Source of the DNA: Pseudomonas sp. B21_DOA
Lineage (GTDB): Bacteria; Pseudomonadota; Gammaproteobacteria; Pseudomonadales; Pseudomonadaceae
DNA: 64,000 nt
Direction: 5' to 3'
Assembly: GCA_030544685.1 (NCBI GenBank)
Contig: CP086683.1
Span: forward strand, 3,100,001 to 3,164,000
Notes under the pieces: model-generated
Told to the model about the DNA's origin: nothing
Database searches by the model: none
Seen by the model: only the letters and a program-made list of their open reading frames with translations
In this document: positions 1 through 8,983 of the stretch, in pieces
Layout of the letters: each line of letters begins with the position of its first letter
How positions within the stretch are numbered: position 1 is the stretch's first letter
Translations under genes and position numbers: made by a program

Positions 1-253
1 CCGTTCGACCCAGGACGTGGCTGATCTGATTGGTGCTGACTGGCTGATCTATCAGGACCTGCCTGACTTGATCGAAGCGGTCGGCGGCGGCAAGATCAAA
101 ATCGAAAACTTTGATTGCGCCGTATTCGATGGCAAGTACGTGACCGGTGACGTCGACGAGGCTTATCTGGACAAGATCGAGCAGGCGCGCAACGATGCCT
201 CGAAGGTCAAGACCCAGGCAGTCAGTGCGATCATCGATCTGTACAACAACTGA
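1..253 (+). CDS. purF: Amidophosphoribosyltransferase, C-terminal end (partial)
   Basis: The gene enters from the left edge with codons in frame from base 2, so only the last 83 or so residues are present. PurF transfers the glutamine amide to PRPP in the first step of purine synthesis. The tail GADWLIYQDLPDLIEAV, followed by a cysteine-containing segment and a YVTGDVDEAYLD stretch, matches the C-terminal end of proteobacterial PurF. A GTG at 17 could be read as a start but is internal. metZ follows, an order typical of Pseudomonas. The assignment rests on the tail only. Confidence 0.88.
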   Translation, partial: RSTQDVADLIGADWLIYQDLPDLIEAVGGGKIKIENFDCAVFDGKYVTGDVDEAYLDKIEQARNDASKVKTQAVSAIIDLYNN

Positions 254-258
254 GTTTC

Positions 259-284
259 CACCGGCCCTGAGGGGCCGGTTTTGT
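259..284 (+). terminator. Hairpin terminator after purF
   Basis: A GC-rich stem (CCGGCCCtgaGGGGCCGG) runs directly into TTTTG and sits between the purF stop and metZ. It probably ends or attenuates purF transcription. Confidence 0.7.
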
Positions 285-322
285 ATCTGACATTTTTCAA
301 GAACACAGCAAGGAGTGACAGC

Positions 323-1534
323 ATGAGTCAGGAATGGGATGCCGGTCGGCTGGACAGCGACCTCGAAGGCGTAGCGTTCGATACTCTGGCCGTGCGTGCC
401 GGTCAGCACCGCACGCCGGAAGGCGAGCACGGTGATCCGATGTTCTTCACCTCCAGCTACGTGTTCCGCACCGCTGCCGATGCGGCGGCGCGGTTTGCCG
501 GCGAAGTGCCGGGCAACGTTTATTCGCGTTACACCAACCCGACCGTACGCGCATTCGAAGAGCGCATCGCCGCGCTGGAAGGCGCGGAGCAGGCCGTCGC
601 CACGGCAACCGGCATGGCTGCGATCATGGCGGTGGTGATGAGCCTGTGCAGCGCGGGCGATCACGTGCTGGTGTCGCGCAGCGTGTTCGGCTCGACCATC
701 AGCCTGTTCGAGAAGTACTTCAAGCGCTTTGGCGTCGAAGTCGATTACGTACCGCTGGCCGATCTGTCGGGGTGGGATGCGGCAATCAAATCCAATACCA
801 AACTGCTCTTTGTCGAATCGCCGTCCAATCCGTTGGCCGAACTGGTGGATATCGCCGCACTGGCAGAAATCGCGCATGCCAAGGGCGCGCAGCTGGTGGT
901 CGACAACTGCTTCTGCACCCCGGCGTTGCAGCAGCCGCTGAAGCTCGGCGCGGATATTGTCGTGCACTCGGCGACCAAGTTCATCGACGGTCAGGGCCGC
1001 TGCATGGGCGGCGTTGTCGCCGGTCGCGGTGAACAGATGAAAGAAGTGGTGGGTTTCCTGCGGACCGCCGGGCCGACCCTCAGCCCGTTCAACGCGTGGA
1101 TCTTCCTCAAAGGCCTTGAGACCCTTAACCTGCGCATGAAAGCTCACTGCGCCAACGCCCAGGCGCTGGCCGAATGGCTGGAGCAGCAGGACGGCATCGA
1201 GAAAGTCCATTACGCCGGCCTCAAGAGCCATCCGCAGCACGAGTTGGCCCAGCGCCAGCAGAAGGGCTTCGGTGCGGTGGTCAGCTTCGAGGTCAAGGGC
1301 GGCAAAGAAGGCGCCTGGCGCTTTATCGATGCCACACGGTTGATTTCGATCACTGCCAACCTCGGTGACAGCAAGACCACGATCACGCACCCGAGCACCA
1401 CCTCTCATGGGCGTCTGGCGCCGCAAGAGCGTGAAGCGGCGGGCATTCGTGACAGCCTGATCCGCGTTGCGGTGGGTCTGGAGGACGTCGCTGACCTGCA
1501 AGCCGACCTGGCGCGCGGTCTGGCCGCGTTGTGA
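323..1534 (+). CDS. metZ: O-succinylhomoserine sulfhydrylase
   Basis: This 403-residue PLP enzyme of the Cys/Met metabolism family joins sulfide to O-succinylhomoserine to give homocysteine, a direct sulfhydrylation route used by Pseudomonas. The PLP-binding lysine is in HSATKF, at about Lys219, and substrate-pocket signatures such as YSRYTNPT are present. I chose ATG 323 because AAGGAGTG lies just upstream; a longer in-frame start at 281 would lie inside the upstream terminator. The length equals that of known MetZ proteins. The next gene overlaps its stop by four bases, so the two are co-translated. MetB or MetY are the alternatives, but the purF-metZ neighbourhood favours MetZ. Confidence 0.93.
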   Translation: MSQEWDAGRLDSDLEGVAFDTLAVRAGQHRTPEGEHGDPMFFTSSYVFRTAADAAARFAGEVPGNVYSRYTNPTVRAFEERIAALEGAEQAVATATGMAAIMAVVMSLCSAGDHVLVSRSVFGSTISLFEKYFKRFGVEVDYVPLADLSGWDAAIKSNTKLLFVESPSNPLAELVDIAALAEIAHAKGAQLVVDNCFCTPALQQPLKLGADIVVHSATKFIDGQGRCMGGVVAGRGEQMKEVVGFLRTAGPTLSPFNAWIFLKGLETLNLRMKAHCANAQALAEWLEQQDGIEKVHYAGLKSHPQHELAQRQQKGFGAVVSFEVKGGKEGAWRFIDATRLISITANLGDSKTTITHPSTTSHGRLAPQEREAAGIRDSLIRVAVGLEDVADLQADLARGLAAL

Positions 1535-2307
1535 TCGAGTTGTCCACACCGGCGGCCAATACCAATGGTCGCGTGGCGCTGGTCACCGGCGCTGCACGCG
1601 GGATCGGCCTCGGAATTGCCGCTTGGCTGATAAGCGAAGGCTGGCAGGTGGTGCTGACCGATCTCGATCGGACGCGAGGTTCGAAAGTGGCGAAGGTGCT
1701 GGGCGAGAACGCCTGGTTCATCGCCATGGACGTCGCAGACGAAAATCAGGTCGCGCTGGGCGTGGCCGAGGTGCTGGGGCAGTTTGGTCGCCTTGATGCG
1801 CTGGTCTGCAATGCAGCGGTGGCCGATCCGCACAACATCACCCTGGAAAGCCTCGATCTGGCCTATTGGAACCGGGTGCTGGCGGTAAATCTCAGCGGGC
1901 CGATGTTGCTGGCCAAGCACTGTGCGCCGTATCTGCGTGCGCACAACGGTTCGATCGTCAACCTGGCCTCGACGCGTGCGCGACAGTCGGAGGCGGACTC
2001 TGAGGCGTATGCGGCGAGCAAGGGCGGGCTGTTGGCGCTGACCCATGCGCTGGCAATCAGCCTTGGACCGGAAATCCGCGTGAACGCGGTCAGTCCGGGC
2101 TGGATCGACGCGCGTGATCCCTCGGTGCGTCGCGCCGAACCTTTGGCCGATGCCGATCATGCCCAGCATCCGGCCGGCAGGGTAGGGACGGTCGAGGACG
2201 TGGCGGCGATGGTGGCGTGGTTGCTGTCGAGGAATGCCGGGTTTGTCACCGGCCAAGAGTTCGTCGTCGACGGCGGCATGACCAAGAAAATGATTTACGA
2301 GCAGTAG
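1531..2307 (+). CDS. Short-chain dehydrogenase/reductase
   Basis: This 258-residue classical SDR has a Rossmann glycine motif TGAARGIG at residues 19-26, NAA at about 94-96, catalytic Ser147, and Tyr160/Lys164 in YAASK. The GTG start overlaps the metZ stop, so translation is coupled. The same order (purF-metZ-SDR) is found in other Pseudomonas, yet the substrate is unknown. It should be a soluble cytoplasmic NAD(P)-dependent oxidoreductase. No sequence feature identifies the substrate, and FabG-like activity should not be assumed. Confidence 0.87.
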   Translation: MIELSTPAANTNGRVALVTGAARGIGLGIAAWLISEGWQVVLTDLDRTRGSKVAKVLGENAWFIAMDVADENQVALGVAEVLGQFGRLDALVCNAAVADPHNITLESLDLAYWNRVLAVNLSGPMLLAKHCAPYLRAHNGSIVNLASTRARQSEADSEAYAASKGGLLALTHALAISLGPEIRVNAVSPGWIDARDPSVRRAEPLADADHAQHPAGRVGTVEDVAAMVAWLLSRNAGFVTGQEFVVDGGMTKKMIYEQ

Positions 2308-2308
2308 C

Positions 2309-2413
2309 AGCTTCAAGCTTCAAGCGGCAAGCGGCAAGCGGCAAGCAGAAGCATGATGGTAGTGTGCCTGCTTTCGCTGATATTGCTTTTTCTTGAAGCT
2401 TGCAGCTTGCAGC
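2309..2413. repeat. Long imperfect inverted repeat with CGGCAAG direct repeats
   Basis: The left arm begins AGCTTCAAGCTTCAAG and continues as about three direct copies of CGGCAAG. The right arm is CTTGAAGCTTGCAGCTTGCAGCT. The arms can pair over a loop of about 45 nt. It follows the SDR stop directly and may act as a terminator or 3' end stabiliser. Confidence 0.6.
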
Positions 2414-2499
2414 TAAAATCTGTTTTTGAAAAAACTCTAATCCTGCTATTGACTTAGCTTCGCCACCTGCGTAAATTTCGCGGCCTCGGAGATGCAAAC

Positions 2500-2575
2500 G
2501 GGTGATTAGCTCAGCTGGGAGAGCGTCTGCCTTACAAGCAGAATGTCGGCGGTTCGATCCCGTCATCACCCACCA
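2500..2575 (+). tRNA. tRNA-Val (anticodon TAC)
   Basis: This 76-nt cloverleaf has acceptor arm GGGTGAT pairing with ATCACCC, D-loop AGCTCAGCTGGGAGAGC, anticodon loop CTTACAA (TAC at 2533-2535), T-loop GGTTCGATCC, and an encoded CCA. Confidence 0.97.
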
Positions 2576-2630
2576 CTCCCGAGAAGCTTGCGCAAGCAAG
2601 AGAGTAGGCTGAAAGTGCCTGCACCGACGC

Positions 2631-2707
2631 GCAGCGGTAGTTCAGTCGGTTAGAATACCGGCCTGTCACGCCGGGGGTCGCGGGTTCGAGTCCCGTCCGC
2701 TGCGCCA
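2631..2707 (+). tRNA. tRNA-Asp (anticodon GTC), copy 1
   Basis: This 77-nt cloverleaf has acceptor GCAGCGG/CCGCTGC, anticodon GTC at 2665-2667, T-loop GGTTCGAGTCC, discriminator G and an encoded CCA. It is the second gene of a three-tRNA cluster. Confidence 0.97.
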
Positions 2708-2800
2708 TATTTTACGAATCAGATTTATCTGATTCGCGATTGCCAGGCACCGAAGCCGGCAATCAAAACGAGTTACTTGAGCGCAAGCTCAAAGCGATAC

Positions 2801-2877
2801 GCAGCGGTAGTTCAGTCGGTTAGAATACCGGCCTGTCACGCCGGGGGTCGCGGGTTCGAGTCCCGTCCGCTGCGCCA
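2801..2877 (+). tRNA. tRNA-Asp (anticodon GTC), copy 2
   Basis: Identical in sequence to the copy at 2631 and separated from it by 93 nt. It has the same encoded CCA. A terminator follows at 2952. Confidence 0.97.
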
Positions 2878-2951
2878 TATCTGTTTCAAGGACCACTGAA
2901 CGCCTTGAAGCGCCGAAACCAGTCATCGGCTGAATCGGATCGATAGCAAAG

Positions 2952-2979
2952 ACCCTGGTCGAAAGACCGGGGTTTTTTG
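2952..2979 (+). terminator. Terminator of the tRNA cluster
   Basis: CCCTGGTCgaaaGACCGGGG followed by TTTTTTG is a textbook intrinsic terminator, 75 nt after the last tRNA-Asp. Confidence 0.88.
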
Positions 2980-3029
2980 TGTCTGAAATTTGGTTATTCC
3001 TATTCCTCGCTCCTGAAGCCAATGCAAAT

Positions 3030-3122
3030 TCCTGTGGGAGCGAGCCTGCTCGCGAAAGCGTCTGCACATTCAAAATCTGTATTGCCTGAAAATCGCTTTC
3101 GCGAGGAGGCTCAATCCACCAT
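3030..3122. repeat. REP pair, right arm degenerate
   Basis: The left arm CTGTGGGAGCGAGCCTGCTC continues with GCGAAAGCG. An inverted arm at 3091-3122 (TCGCGAGGAGGCTC) has several mismatches to the usual TCGCGAGCAGGCTCGCTCCCAC. The rest of the gap between the tRNA cluster and the hydroxylase operon shows no gene. Bases 3190-3360 are relatively AT-rich and probably carry the operon promoter. Confidence 0.8.
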
Positions 3123-3366
3123 AGGCACGCTCTGTCGTCTCGGCGGATCGGATGCGGTGCCACGTCGCATTGATTTTTTTGATTATTTAGTCAGGTTTTT
3201 GTAACTGGTTGTTTGCTGCGGGCGCAGAAACCTTTAAAGTTAACCTTTCGGTCAGCTTTGCACTGTCAACACAGCTCTTTGCTTCGCCAGAAAGAGCTTC
3301 TGCACGACTCGAGATCCCCAGTAGATAACCACAAGGGCGGACCTATAACCGCCCAGAGGATGATCC

Positions 3367-6197
3367 ATGTCCAACCGTGAAATATCCCGGCGCTCGTTCC
3401 TCCAGGGCGGGCTGGTGGCGGGTGTGAGCGTTACGCTTACGCCGCTCAGCAGTCAGGCGCTGGCTGCCTTGATGGAAAACAGCGTCACCGTGCCGTCCGA
3501 GAAATGGCTCGGCAATAACGGCAAGGCGCGTCAACGCAACGATGCGCTTTCCAAGGTCTGTGGCAGCAAGGTCTTCGCCCGCGACATCCGCGCCAAGGAC
3601 ATGCCCGGCTGGCCTGAGCAACAGGGCCACGCGATGCTGCTGAAAACCATCAAGGCTGACCGCATCTACGCCGGCTACGATCTGTCGTGGCTCGGCGCTG
3701 ATCTGCAGCCGGACCGCATCGTTACCGCTGCCGATCTGGACAAAGACGGTATTGTCTTCCCCGAAGAGCACGCGCCTGATCCGTTGCTGCCGGAAGGCAA
3801 AGTGCCGATGTTCATCGGTCACCCGGTAGCGATCCTGATCTGGAACGACTTTGAGCGTTTCCGTCAGGCCAAGAATCAACTCAAATTCAATGACAAAGCG
3901 ATTCGTTACGGCGCCAAAGTGCCGTTCTACGAAGGCGATCCCTACGGCAGCTTCCGCTACGTGCGCGTCGGCGGCGCCACTTCGGCGGACGAAGACGAGT
4001 TCGCCAGCCTCAAGGATTCGATTCTGTTCCCGATGCTGAAGAACCGCCGGCCGGTGTGGAATGCATCGCCGAACCTGCATGGCAACCTCACCGAGCGCGG
4101 CCTGTTCTACGCCGATCGCATGAAGCAGGAAATCGACACGCCGCCGGATAACTGGCTGGTGTTCGATGAGCGCTACAAGACGCCGTCGATCGAACCGGCC
4201 GCCCTCGAGCCGGACAACGGCAACGGCTGGTACGACCCGAAAACCAAAACCCTGCATTTCGTCGTTGCGACGCAGTGCCCGCTGGAGGTTGCGACCGAGA
4301 CCGCGAAGATGATCGGGCCGTCGCGTTTTGGCCTGGCCAATCTGAACATGCACCCGGGCTATACCGTCGGGTACGGCTCCAAAGACCACAACATTTTTGT
4401 CTACTACGCAGCCTTGGCCGCGCTGTACGGCGCCGGCGTGCCGGTGCGTCTGGCCAACGACCGCTACGAGCAGTTCCAGAGCGGCATCAAGCGTCACCCG
4501 TTCGACATTCGCTACCAGTTGGCCGTGGACAAGAACGACTACACCTTCAAGATCTTCCGCGCGGAAATGAGCGTCGACGGCGGCGGCCGGGTCAACTACA
4601 GCCCATCCGTAGCGGCGGTTGGCGCCACGGCTGCGCAGTCGATCTACTACATGCCGCAGAACGACCTGCAGGTCACCGCCTATCACTCGCGCGCAGTCGA
4701 AGCGGGTTCGATGCGCGGTTACGGCACCCTGCAAAGCATGGCGGCGACCGAAATGATGGTCGACGAGATCGCCAATCGTCTGGGTGTCGACGCGATCGAT
4801 TTGCGCCGTCGCAACGCCCTGCGTTCGGGGATGAAAAACACCCAGGGTGCAATCCCGGCCGGTGCACTGCGCCTGCACGAAATTCTCGACAAGGCCTCAG
4901 TGCACGAGGTCTGGAAAAACCGCGACGCGATCAAGCAACAGCGTGAAGCGGCAGATCCGGATAACTGGTACGGCGTCGGTTTCGCCATCTGCCAGAAAGA
5001 CTTCGGCACTGGCTCCGAAGCGCCGATGGCCAGCATCGAATTCACCGCAGACGGGCGCATCACTCTGCGCCACATCGGCATCGAAATCGGTACCGGCATG
5101 TCCACCTCGCAAGCCCTGGTCGTCGCGGATTTCCTCGGCAGCCCGGCGCACGAGGTGAAAACCGGCGAAACCGAATGGCAGGAAATGCAGCTGATCACCA
5201 GCGGCAACCCGTACATCATGAGTCAGGCCGAGCAGGACAATCTGCTGCGCAACCCGCGCTGGGTCGGCAAGCTGGCGTCGGCGTCTTCGGCGACTAACTC
5301 GGCCTATTACTTCAGCCATGCGACCCGTGAAGCGGCGCGCGTGCTGTTCAACCACGGCTTGTGGCCGGCGGCACTGGAGATCTGGCGTCAGGGGCCGTAC
5401 GGCGGCCAGGCCAACCCTTACGTGGTGCGCCGCGAAGATGCGCATTGGGTCGACGGCAAGCTGACCGCCAACGGCATGCAGCCGCTGAGTTTCGAAGAAC
5501 TGGCCAAGCGCGCCCACGAGCGCGGTCTGGTGACGGGCGCTACGGTGCATGGTTTCAACCGCTGGAGCTGGGCCGAGGCTGAGTACAGCATCGCCGGCGT
5601 GCGCGAGCGCCTGCCGCTCGACGGTCTGGCGGTGAAATACGGCGATGGCGCGCCGCAAGCGAAGAAAGCGCAGATGAACAGCGCCGGCTTCCATCTGCTC
5701 GATCGGCAGAACGTCAACTACCCGGTAGTGCAGTTGAACAACGCTGCCGTGACCTATTACAGCCCGGTCGCGACGCTGGTCGAGTTGAAGGTCAACAAAG
5801 GCTCGGCGGAAGTTCAGGTGCTCAACCACCATTCGTGGATCGAGTGCGGTCGTGTGCTGGTTGAAGAGTTAGTCAAGGGCCAGCTCGAAGGCGGTATCGC
5901 CATGGGTATTGGCCATGCGCTGATGGAAGAGATGCCGTTGTACGAAGGCGGGCCGGGGAGGGTGACTGGAACTTCAACCGTTACCGTCTGCCGATGGCGC
6001 GTCACGTTGCGGTGTGGAAGCAGACTGCGGAGATCCTGCCGCCGCTGTCGCCGAGCGATCCGTCCAAGGGCATCGCCGAAGTGGTGATGATCCCGATTGT
6101 CGGTGCCATCGGTAACGCCGTGGCGCACGCCATCGGTAAACGTGTTCGTGACTTGCCTATTACCGCTGCGCGCATCAAGGAGGCCCTCAATGGCTAA
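3367..6197 (+). CDS. Molybdopterin-binding (large) subunit of an exported xanthine-dehydrogenase-family hydroxylase; one-base frameshift
   Basis: This aldehyde/isoquinoline/nicotinate-type hydroxylase subunit has about 943 residues once corrected. A twin-arginine signal (SRRSFLQGG, residues 8-16) precedes a hydrophobic stretch and ALA, so it should be Tat-exported. Moco signatures include GSMRGYG and FGTGSEAP. As read, the frame breaks after the GGGG at 5955-5958. One extra G restores GDWNFNRYRLPMARHVAVW and the C-terminal segment KGIAEVV, whose Glu matches the catalytic base of this family. Without the correction the protein ends at 6087 and loses that residue. The tail overlaps the next start by eight bases. 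The substrate is unknown. Confidence 0.88.
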
Positions 6198-6729
6198 CCG
6201 TCCGCTTCAACTGACCCTCAATGGTCAATCCGTCGGCCCGGTGGACATCCCTGATGACCTGCCGATGATCGACTACCTGCACGAATACAAAAATCTCACC
6301 GGCTCGCGTCTGGGCTGCGGTCAGGGGATCTGCCACGCCTGTGTGGTGATCGTCGACAACCCCGACGGCACCAGCGAAGAAGTGCGCACCTGTATTACCG
6401 GTGCGCATTACTTCGAGGGCAAGAAAGTCCGCACGATTGAAGGCCATGCCACTCGCGACGAGCAGGGCCAGGTCACCGAGCTCAATCCGATCCAGCAGCG
6501 CTTTGTCGACGAGTTCGCTTTCCAGTGCAGCTACTGCGCGCCAGGCTTCGTCAACGCCGCGACGGTGTTGGTCGAGAAGCTGCAGCGCCAGCCGATCGTC
6601 AAAAGTCAGCTGGAACAGGTGATCGAGGACAGCCTCGGCCATCACGTCTGCCGCTGCACTGGCTACGTGCGTTATTACAACGCCACGCGCAACGTGCTGA
6701 CCGATCTCGGCCTGGTTAAGGAGGGTTGA
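6190..6729 (+). CDS. 2Fe-2S subunit of the molybdenum hydroxylase
   Basis: This 179-residue iron-sulfur subunit has a plant-type ferredoxin cluster at the N-terminus (GCGQGICHAC, with a further Cys in CITG) and an alpha-helical 2Fe-2S domain with CSYC and CRCTGY at the C-terminus. It relays electrons from the Moco site. ATG 6190 is preceded by AAGGAGG and overlaps the end of the large-subunit gene. It has no signal peptide, so it is probably exported folded together with the Tat-tagged large subunit, as in IorAB- and NicAB-like enzymes. No FAD-domain gene is adjacent. Confidence 0.92.
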   Translation: MANRPLQLTLNGQSVGPVDIPDDLPMIDYLHEYKNLTGSRLGCGQGICHACVVIVDNPDGTSEEVRTCITGAHYFEGKKVRTIEGHATRDEQGQVTELNPIQQRFVDEFAFQCSYCAPGFVNAATVLVEKLQRQPIVKSQLEQVIEDSLGHHVCRCTGYVRYYNATRNVLTDLGLVKEG

Positions 6730-6731
6730 GC

Positions 6732-7966
6732 ATGAAGCGTTTACTGACCCGCCTGACTTTCGCGGTCGGACTGGCTGCGCCGCTTTGGCGGCCCACGCCG
6801 ACGATCAGATCAAGCGCGGCGAATACCTCGCTCGCGCCGCCGACTGCATGGCTTGCCACACCGCACCGGGTGGCGCGCCATTTGCCGGCGGCCTGCCGAT
6901 CGTCTCGCCATTCGGCACGATCTACGGCACCAACATCACCCCGAGCAAAGAGCACGGCATCGGTCTGTACAACGATGACGAGTTCTTCGCTGCGCTGACC
7001 GAAGGCAAGCGTCGCGACGGTGCGAATCTGTATCCAGCGATGCCGTACACCTCGTATCACCTGATGCCGCGCGCCGATTCCGATGCGATTCACGCGTATC
7101 TGAAAACCATCGAGCCGATCGAACGCGCCGCACCGGTGACCAGCCTGAGCTTTCCGTTCAATGTGCGTCTGGGCCTGACCGGCTGGAACATGATCTATGG
7201 CAAAGACGTCAAGCTGGAACCGGCGGAAGGCAAGAGTGAGACGTGGAAGCGCGGCCAGTACATGGTCGACGTTCTCGGTCACTGCGGCGAATGCCATACG
7301 CCACGCGGCCTGCCCGGTGCGATGCAAATGGACAAGCGCATGACCGGCGGCATCCTCAATGGTTATCTGGCGCCGAGCCTGCTGGCCACCGACCTGGCCG
7401 CGCGCGGCTGGAATCAGCAGGATTTGAGCACGTTTCTCAAGCACGGCATGAGCGCGCAAGGGACGATGTTTAACGAGATGTTCCCGGTGTTTCACAACAG
7501 CACTCAGGGGCTGAGCGATACGGATCTGGCGGCAATGGCGACATTCCTGCTCGGCGAGCAACCGCCGCCAGCCAAAGAGCTCGTCGAGGTGCCGCTCGAC
7601 AAGCTCAGCCCGAGTGCTCAGCGCGGCCGTCAGGAATACCTGAACGTCTGCGCCGGTTGTCACGCGGCTGGCGGTGAAGGCAAGCCGCACATCGCAGTGG
7701 CCATGCGCGGCAACACCACGTTGCGTCTGGAAGATCCGCGCAACCTGTTGCGAGTGATCGAGGATGGCATCGGCGAACAGAAGTTTTCCGGGTTCGAGCA
7801 CATGCAGCCGATGCCGGGTTTTGCTGAAAAGCTCAGTCCTGAGCAATTGACCGATCTGCTCAACTACCTGCGTCAGGGTTGGGGCGGGCAGGGCGCTGAA
7901 CTGGCGGTGAGCGAAGTGCAGAAGCTGCAAGCCGACGCGCCGAGCGTCGAGCACAAGGCCCACTGA
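6732..7966 (+). CDS. Triheme cytochrome c, electron acceptor of the hydroxylase; one-base frameshift in the signal peptide
   Basis: Three CXXCH sites (CMACH, CGECH and CAGCH, near residues 39, 184 and 307) mark a periplasmic cytochrome like the alcohol dehydrogenase cytochrome subunit. ATG 6732 follows GAGGGTTGAGC. The signal peptide MKRLLTRLTFAVGLAAP should continue ALAAHADDQ, but a G is missing after 6782, so the two halves read in different frames. With one base restored the protein has about 411 residues. The cytochrome probably passes electrons from the 2Fe-2S subunit to the respiratory chain. Confidence 0.87.
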
Positions 7967-7967
7967 T

Positions 7968-8939
7968 ATGCAGCATCTCGATCTGCAAGTGGTGCGTAGG
8001 GCGCTGGAATGGTCGGTGGCCGGGCAGCGAATCTGGCTGTGCACGGTGCTGACCACTTACGGCTCGGCACCGCGCGCGCCGGGTTCGCTGCTGGCGGTGA
8101 ACGAAAGCGGGCAGTGGATCGGCTCGCTATCGGGCGGTTGCGTCGAGGAGGATTTTCTTCAGCGCGTCGCCGAAGGTGCGTTTCTCGAAGCGGTCAGCGT
8201 CGTGCGTTATGGCGAAGGCGATGATCCGCGTTCGCGGGTCAGCCTGCCTTGTGGCGGCATTCTCGATGTGTTGGTGGAGAAACTTGACGCCGACTGCGCG
8301 GTGCAGGCGCATCTGCGTGAACTGGAGTCGGCGCTGCTGGGGCAGCGTCGTCTGCTTCGCGAAGTCGATCTGGCCAGCGGTGCGCGCGCTCTGTTCGCTG
8401 ATCGCGAGCAGGGCGCGCGGATCGAGCGTGAGATCGATCGGGTGCGCATCCGTATCGGCGCGGCGCAGCGCTTGTTGCTCGCTGGCTACTCCAGTGTGGC
8501 GCAGGCCTGTGCCGAGTTCGCGGTGGGGCTTGGCTTTGAAGTGATTCTCTGCGATCCGCGCGATGAAGTGCTTGAAGGTGTGGTGCTCAATGGCGTGGAA
8601 ATCCGTCGGCAGTTGCCTTCGGTGTTCATTGCCGACGGTGGCTGCCATCGCGACACAGCAGTGGTGGCGCTGACCCACGATCCGCGTATCGACGATCTGG
8701 CGATGATGGAAGCGGTGCGCACCGAGGTGTTTTACATAGGTGTGATGGGATCGCAGCAGACGTCGCAGAAACGCTTCGAGCGCTTACGCCGCATTGGTGG
8801 CTTGAGTGAGGCAGAGCTGGCGCGGGTTCATGCGCCGATCGGCCTCAACCTCGGCAGCAAGACACCGGCGGAAATTGCGCTGGCGGTGCTGGCGGATATC
8901 CTGCGGATTCGTAGTGGGATCGCCCGGGATCAGCTCTGA
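7968..8939 (+). CDS. XdhC/CoxI family molybdenum cofactor maturation protein
   Basis: This 323-residue cytoplasmic protein starts one base after the cytochrome gene. The N-terminal XdhC/CoxI domain contains TYGSAPRAPGS and LSGGCVEEDF. The C-terminal Rossmann-like XdhC_C domain contains LLAGYSSVAQ, TAVVALTHDP and YIGVMGS. XdhC proteins bind Moco and promote its sulfuration and insertion into hydroxylases, so it fits as the maturation factor for the operon. A terminator follows directly. Confidence 0.9.
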   Translation: MQHLDLQVVRRALEWSVAGQRIWLCTVLTTYGSAPRAPGSLLAVNESGQWIGSLSGGCVEEDFLQRVAEGAFLEAVSVVRYGEGDDPRSRVSLPCGGILDVLVEKLDADCAVQAHLRELESALLGQRRLLREVDLASGARALFADREQGARIEREIDRVRIRIGAAQRLLLAGYSSVAQACAEFAVGLGFEVILCDPRDEVLEGVVLNGVEIRRQLPSVFIADGGCHRDTAVVALTHDPRIDDLAMMEAVRTEVFYIGVMGSQQTSQKRFERLRRIGGLSEAELARVHAPIGLNLGSKTPAEIALAVLADILRIRSGIARDQL

Positions 8940-8958
8940 GCTTTATGCAGAAATGAAG

Positions 8959-8983
8959 AGGGCCGCGATTTGCGGCCCTTTTT
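8959..8983. terminator. Terminator between convergent genes
   Basis: GGGCCGCgattTGCGGCCC followed by TTTTT lies at the end of the XdhC gene. It also touches the stop codon of the opposing FAD oxidase gene. Confidence 0.85.
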
